Source: Whitmania pigra | Lineage: Eukaryota > Annelida > Clitellata > Hirudinida > Haemopidae | DNA: 64,000 bases | Reading direction: 5' to 3' | Assembly (NCBI GenBank): GCA_021613335.1 | Contig: JAJTWR010000272.1 | Coordinates: 1,015,001-1,079,000 of the forward strand | Shown here: in pieces, positions 57,640 through 64,000 of the stretch | Position numbering within the stretch: the stretch's first letter is position 1 | Layout: each line of letters opens with the position of its first letter | Translations under genes and position numbers: made by a program | Notes under the pieces: model-generated | What the model was told of the DNA's origin: nothing | What the model saw: the letters and a program-made list of their open reading frames with translations, nothing else | Database searches by the model: none

Positions 57640-58610
57640 AACTATTGAATGGGATATAAATATAAAGCGTCTTCTATAGAATGAATGACTTATAGTTTGT
57701 CTTTATTGGCGACATCTAGCGAATGGATGTGTAAATACAAAGCGCTATCTACTGAATGAATGCGTTATACGAATTTTTTATTAGCGACATCTACCGAGTG
57801 GAGGTGTAAATTTAAAGCGCCATCTGTTGAATGAATATGTTATAAATTGTATTTAATAGCGACATCTATCGAATTAGATGTAAATATAAACCGCCATCTA
57901 TTGAATGAATTTGTTTTAAAATTATATTTATTAGCGACATCTATCGAGTGAATGTGGAAATACAAAGCGCCATCTATTGAATGAATATGTTATAAATTGT
58001 ATTTATTAGCGACATCTATCGAGTGAAGGTGGAAATACAAAGCGCCATCTATTGAATGAATATATTATAAATTGTATTTATTAGCGACATCTATCGAGTA
58101 GGGTTGTGAACATAAAGCTCCATCTATTCAATGAATAAGTTTATTTTGTACTTATTAGCGATATCTATCGAATCGGATGTAAATATAAACCGCCATCTAT
58201 TGAACGAGTGTGTTATAATTTATATTTATTAGCGACATCTATCGAGTGGAGGTAGAAATACAAAGCGCCATCTACTGAATGAATGAGTTTATTTTGTACT
58301 TATTAGCGACATCTATCGAATTAGATGTAAATATAAACCGCCATCTATTGAATGAATGTGTTTTAAAATTGTATTTATTATCGACATCTATCGAGTGGAG
58401 TTGGAAATTTAAGGCGCCATCTATTGAATGAATGTGTTATAAATTGTATTTATTAGCGACATCTACCGAGTAAGCTTGTGAACATAAAGCGCCATCTATT
58501 GAGTGAACGAATTTATTTTGTATCTATTATCGAATGAATTTGTTTTGTATGGGCGACTTCTTTGGAATGGAATATAACTATATATCGCCATCTATTGAAT
58601 AAAAGTATCT
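57640..58610. repeat. 74.5-bp minisatellite with paired CATCTA boxes
   Basis: About twelve diverged units. Each has two boxes, AGCGACATCTATCGAGTG and about 32 bp later AGCGCCATCTATTGAATG. Successive first boxes start at 57861, 57935, 58010, 58084, 58159, 58233, 58308, 58382 and 58457, a spacing alternating 74 and 75 bp. The two boxes resemble each other, so the unit itself arose by an older duplication. On the minus strand the second box reads TAGATGGCGC. Confidence 0.95.
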
Positions 58611-61600
58611 TGTATTCATTGGTCGAATTGAAAGCGAAGGTCAAATGATATTAATTTAGCTTCGAAAGGTAGTGTTATTTCTCGCATGCTATTTAAATTA
58701 TTTGTATGTACTTATGGGGCCCGCTAACATGATACGTTGCTCTGCTTAATGTTAACGATTAGAAACAGGTCAATGAAGTTAATTCGGAACTCAAATCACT
58801 GATGATTTTCGGTTAATAAGCTGATATTTAGAAATTCAAATAATGTGTTGTGAATATTTACAGTGAAACTTGTGATTATTCAAGTATAAGCGTTCTTAAA
58901 TAAATTAAGGGCTTAATTCCTAATATTGAATGTCATACATGTATTTGTAACCGCCACAACTTTATATGCAGCAATGTACAGTATCACGAGTGTCTCCGCC
59001 ATTCAAAAAAGCTTTTTTTTCTTGTCAGGAAGAAACAGAGGTAAATCCAAACCTGCTCGTAACAAAAGTAATTATCGTTCGTGCGATTAAAAAGTGGAAT
59101 GCGACGTGAGCGGACATGAAATCTCTGGTGATGGAGCTCGTCAACCATTCGAATTTCTGCGTGCATCGAACCGATGGAAAATGTCGTTTTTGTTTCTATT
59201 TTTAATCTCTTGAAAGTTATTGACAATTTCATATTTTCAACTCTTTCCCGTAACACAGCAGAGCTTTTTAATTGAACAATCAGATGTAAAAAGAATTTAA
59301 AAATAATTTTCTCGCCATTTTTATTCGGCCTCGATTTTCTTGCTACTGCGATGCCAAAGATGGCTCATCATTTTCCAGTTATCCCACTTTCCGCGATAAT
59401 AGGGAACGTCTGACGGACTAAATGGAAACGAAGGAGAGCATCGCATGGGCAATTTATCATGCAAACTGAGCCCCACGAAAAGCTTCGATGACCCGTTCAG
59501 TGCCTGTTGGTGGCGCAAAACACATTCACTTGTGCATTAAACATGCGTTCCCACTCATGGCTAGTCATTCATCGCAAGCCCCCATCTAGTCGTTCGTTCA
59601 CTCACATTCATTATTCACTCCCACTCGGTTCGTTGCAATTCGCTCGCATGCCGGCCGAAACGGCGCACGAATGGCCGAGTCTCGACGTAGAATCAAAAAG
59701 ACCGCGATGTCGATGATAACTTGCATTGGGCCTGGCGATAATTGAATTGAAATTACATCGCTCTGTGGGGATCAGCTCGCCTGGGAAGCGGAGGTCATGA
59801 TGAACGATCTCGCATCTTTTGTTTCAATTCCCCTCTCTTCCTCTTTTCTCCTTCTTCTCTTCCACTCCATCGTCCTGGAAGCTTAACTCCGATTTTCCGG
59901 AGGAAGTTCGGGTCTTTCATTTGAAAATGTCCTGCTCGCTTTCCTTAAACGATCGCTCTTTAATGATTCTACGCTTTCGCATTTCCTCGAGCAACTTACC
60001 TTAGTTCTGCGGTCCATATCTCCTTGAAATTAGCCTCTTGAAGATCAAAGCAATTAACTCGCTTTTAACGAAATCATTTTCGATCGGATAACTTTAGGAC
60101 AGGTATGCGGGCAGTGAACGTTGATTCAAAAAGTTGATTTCCCCAGCATAACGGATAAAGCACGAATAGCCAAGACCTTCCGGATTCACGAACGTATCTG
60201 CTTTCCAGACGGAAAAGCGAAACGTCGTCTTAAACGGCTTTGGCAGGATCGCGATTATGTTTTATTTCCAATCTTTTCCGAGCAAACTTAAACTTTCTTT
60301 AATTTTTTCAAGCAACAACAATTTGGAAATCAAGAAAGAATTCCGGCTCTGCTGGTGAAGCGAACAGAACCGTATGATTTAAAATGTTTAATGTTTCATT
60401 TCTGTGAAGTCGGTAAGAAAATGGACGAAAAAATGCTCATTTCCTCCCGACAAGAAACGGCGATCTCGGATCTCAGCGAAGATTAGCAAACAGTAAAAGA
60501 AAGAATTTAAAATTCCATGAGGATTTTGCTTCCCTAGCGTGTTTATAGTTCAATTAAAATTCTTCGGCGTTGTTCGAAAGATTTACGATAATCCAAGATG
60601 GCGGAATCCCTCCCAGCCAGCTGCTGAAGATTTCACGGTTTCCAGGAACTCATCCGATGATTAAAGAGAGGATATCAACAGGCAAAATCTTTCCTTAGAA
60701 GGTCGACCATTTCACAGCCGACAGCCACGTCACGTCGTCCATTGAAAGAGCAGACGAGACGTACCGATGACGTGTCGAGTCCTGAATGGGAGTTTTTCCT
60801 TACAGTAATCAATCTCGTACAGGCGCTTTCCTTCTGGAATTAATTATTCTCATTATGCTCATGACAGGAGAGACATTGTTAGAATGTACGTCTGAAGTAT
60901 GTTTGGGCGTCCGTCCTGAAACGACCCTCGTCAAATGAGCTCTTATTTCGACTGTTTCTAGTGATTTTATGTTGTTGTTGTTGTTTTTTTTTATCTCCGA
61001 AGGAACATGGCCGATCCTGGACGAAGCGATAGCAAGGAAGCAATAACGTACGTAATCTCTGTCATCTCCGTCTATTTCCAAACTATTTCCACTCCTGGCA
61101 AGTTGACGACGGTCGAGTGGTTTAAACGCAGTCGTACGCTCGTCTCTCATTTCCATGATTTCATTGCTTGCATGTCTCGGATGAGAACGGAAAACGACAT
61201 TTCCAGCGCGCAGCAGTCACATTCGGGAAGCACAGGATGCGCGCTTCACTGCAAAAAGCCCGAACGCGTCTTGCCGAGCAGACGACGATTCCGAAGTCTA
61301 TAAGGGTCCACTTTGCGTTTCGGCAATCTTAAAATCTGATCTTAAAATTGCATTTACTTGAATTTTCTTGTAAATAGATTTAAACAGTCGATTAACAATG
61401 TCGACTGCTCTAACATTCGATTTCAATCGGCAATTCATCCGAAAAGGAGTAAATTCGTAAAAGCTGAAGACGACTCGAACCTCCAAGTGAGTTGCGTTAA
61501 ACATTGAACTGAAATTCAGAGAAATAAATTCCTTAGACCATCCTCACATCCTCATCCGGTTGTCACTGTAACTGAGAACTCGAAGATCCAAACGTCCTCG

Positions 61601-64000
61601 ATCCTTTGCAGTCCAAGATGGCTGAAAGATTCGCAAACAAACAGGCAAGTCGTTTAAAAGTGGAATGAGAACAATAGACAATTTTCACTTGCCAGACGCG
61701 AGACTTCCGCCTTCCCCGAAGGGGAAGTTATTTATGGATGTCTAATTTTGCCAATTTTGCATTTTATTCAGACATTTGAGACGTTTTGAAAGAAATTTAT
61801 GCGCTCTAATTAGCAGTTAGATCCTTCTCAACTGTAAATGAATTTATATCATACGATAAACCCATGTTTATATTCGATTAAATTATGATTTGGCAAAAGC
61901 CCAAAGGACATAATATGAAATCTTTCATATTTCTTCACTTTCAGTAAATTGAATAGATGAAGAAACGATTAAAAGTTATTTCTCTACCTTAATTTTCACA
62001 TTTTCAACAGAAATTCGCGTGGCTTTCACCCAATCATAATCCATCTCTCCGCTCGAATTGTCATTGGGCAGTTAGGCGGAAATATTTTCTTTTTAATAAA
62101 AAGTTTTATCTCGATGGTAGGACGGGGCTCCGGATATGTCTCCGGGGCCTGCACTTGTCCCATCATTCCCTCTATCCATCATAATATCCATCCGGTCTTT
62201 TCCATTCTTTGCCATGGAAATGGCCGGCAAACAAGGCCGTAAATGACTCTTTCAATAAAAGAGTATTAATGTCCTCTACAACAAAATGTCGGCAACATCA
62301 AAATTCAGTCGTTCTGCAAAACATTATTTCTGCTTAGTGGACTTTCTATTTCGTCTTTAAAGATTGAAACTTAGCCCTCCTTCCTGAATCATTTTTGTCG
62401 CTAATAAATTCTTAACGAAGCTCGCACAATTTCCACGAAGAACTCACGCCAGCTCTTCCCATGTTGATTTTGTGGCGGTTTAAAAGTGAACTGCTTACTA
62501 ATTTAAAAAAAAAAGTTATAAATTAACAATAACTGGCGTGACCACATAAAAAATTTTAATTTGAAAAGATTAAAAAAGATTAAAGCTAAAAAAAAACTAA
62601 TAACAGAAAAAATAAATTATTGAAACTCGTAATCATCACAATCGCCGGACCGTTTCCTTGTCAATTTTCGAATCCAGTTTTGAATGGAAAACTGCTGGAC
62701 GGAGAATTGATAAGGGCACGTTGAAGGCAGGAAACATGCATAATGGAAGAATGGAAGAATGGAAGAAGACTCTTTTCTGGAAACATCCTCGGACGGATTG
62801 CTCAGATCTTCGAATCACTTTATTCTGCTGCTTTGAAAAGCTTCGAAATTATTACGCAGGCAGATGGTTGTTTCGTTCCGTGAATATTTAATAATTAATT
62901 AATATTTAATGACCGTTTCAATTGAAATAATATAATTTGAATAATAAATTATTCAGATTATTACTGGACGCAGGGTTTAATATGAAATATGTAAGTCAGG
63001 AGACTTTCTCTTTCTGAAAATTTCTCTTTGGTGATCACGATCATCGAGTTACGACTCAAATCTCCAATCATTTTCAAGGACCACGTGGACCTCGTTAAGA
63101 ACCACTGGAGACGTGAAAAGTGAAAGATATGGAAGCAAATATTTTGCCGGATTTAACTCCGCGTGAAATTCGCCAAAAATGCCTCAAATTCCTCCAAGAA
63201 AGTGATAACGCTTCGATTTCTCTGCAGGTCTCCTTCTGATAATTCACCAGATTCCTTTCCTTTGTGTGGGAACTGAAATCTTTCCAGGAGATATCTGGTC
63301 CGACGATCTTTTGGGCCGGCATCATCATCATCATAATCATCACCAGGTTCGTCAGTTGTTTGGAGTATCTTTGCTTTGTTCTTTACCTTAATTAATAAAT
63401 ATCTTGGTTTGTAGATGATGGTACAAGATTACGGTTAATTCGTTAATTAAACTAATAGTGTATTTGTTTGTTTGACTTCTCGAATGATTTTGAGGTCAAA
63501 TGAAGACAAAATATAATATTTCAGTACTGCCAAACGTTAGTAATAAGTAATTATTTTATAAAAACGACAAACTTTACAAAACATTCGCTAGCCATACCAG
63601 CAATTACAATTTCAAATCTGCCTCACAAATGAAAGCCGATCTCAGCGCTATTTAATATTTAATAATAATTTAATTATTATTTTTTAAATAATTATTTAAT
63701 AATTACACCCACACACGAAACCTCAGGAACACCGCAACAACGTAAGATATTCGCGGTCAGTGAACAGGCGAGAGATGTGGCAAAAGGTTCGTCAGAACTA
63801 AAAATAAAAATGAATTCTTCGGAATCAGATGATCAAACATTCGCTTATGACTTTTGAAAACGGATTATCTCCATCATCGTCTTCGTCGTCGTCTTCATCG
63901 TTTTAATCCTCGTCAGAAAATCATTATCAGAACGTATTACTTATTGAAGCATGATTAAAAACTTTTTGAGACAAATGTCGGCAAAGCAACGAGTGTAAAG
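58611..64000. other. Long gene-free right end
   Basis: More than 5 kb without an exon I can support on either strand. Composition is less AT-biased than the rest, microsatellites are nearly absent until 63.3 kb, and short ORFs (60-115 codons) show no domain, splice chain or repetition. It may be intergenic regulatory DNA or a large intron of a gene beyond the edge. CATCAT/CGTCGT simple repeats lie near 63320-63340 and 63868-63900. Confidence 0.5.

Noticed and set aside
61007..61303. ORFs of 98 and 115 codons near 61 kb on opposite strands
   Set aside because: They overlap each other, have no motif and no flanking exons. They are consistent with chance in the less AT-rich right end.
1..64000. 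Prokaryotic operons, CRISPR arrays, riboswitches, origins
   Set aside because: The window is intron-bearing animal DNA. The tandem repeats lack CRISPR-like spacers, and no rRNA or functional tRNA gene was seen.

Overview
This is a stretch of animal nuclear genome. Every gene I could assemble is broken by short GT/AG introns and has a clear metazoan relative: TRPC channel, TGF-beta type I receptor, CCDC39, RIOK1, TRAPPC5 and others. The DNA is AT-rich, with many (AAT)n microsatellites, minisatellites in introns, small tRNA-derived SINEs and short inverted-repeat elements. A ciliated invertebrate, perhaps a lophotrochozoan, fits best. The species call is a guess. Gene models were built by eye from ORFs, splice borders, phase and remembered family motifs; no database search was possible.

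Layout: 144-2743 (+) the C-terminal exons of a TRPC channel, cut by the left window edge. 4126-7518 (-) a complete TGF-beta superfamily type I receptor kinase. 8206-15136 (-) CCDC39, the axonemal ruler protein, in 22 exons. 15405-15895 (+) a SLIRP-like RRM protein, tail to tail with 15900-17091 (-) DMAC2, a complex I assembly factor. 17814-18711 (+) TCEANC2. 19215-23506 and 24855-28649 (both -) two intact tandem copies of an SLC7-type amino acid transporter light chain, with scrambled scraps of DMAC2 and TCEANC2 between them. 29934-31236 (-) an Angel/CCR4-type nuclease. 32229-32685 (+) a small protein resembling the ciliary CIMIP1/LLC1 family. 33715-37811 (+) FAM98. 38240-41246 and 42861-45364 (both -) two tandem copies of a leucine-rich-repeat protein that looks like a shortened ZYG11/ZER1 relative; the second copy has a premature stop. 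45897-49650 (+) RIOK1. 50276-51954 (+) an intron-bearing YeeE/YedE sulfur-transport family protein, a family best known from bacteria. 52148-53143 (-) TRAPPC5. 53511-57200 (+) a DDX21/50-type DEAD-box helicase with a GUCT domain and a mitochondria-like N-terminus. 57640-58610 is a minisatellite with a period near 74.5 bp. From there to the right end I see no gene.

The genes form no operon. Common features are close head-to-head pairs (CCDC39/SLIRP, DMAC2/TCEANC2, Angel/CIMIP1-like, LRR copy 2/RIOK1, TRAPPC5/DDX) and close tail-to-tail pairs (SLIRP/DMAC2, YeeE-like/TRAPPC5). Two recent tandem duplications of about 4 kb shape the middle. Several products are ciliary (CCDC39, perhaps CIMIP1-like) or mitochondrial (SLIRP, DMAC2, perhaps the DEAD-box protein), but nothing shows these groupings are functional. 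The most unusual items are the animal YeeE/YedE gene, the duplicated RIOK1-side promoter block, the CTCF-core-like minisatellite, three probable GC-AG introns, and a type I receptor that lacks the Leu-Pro of its GS domain.
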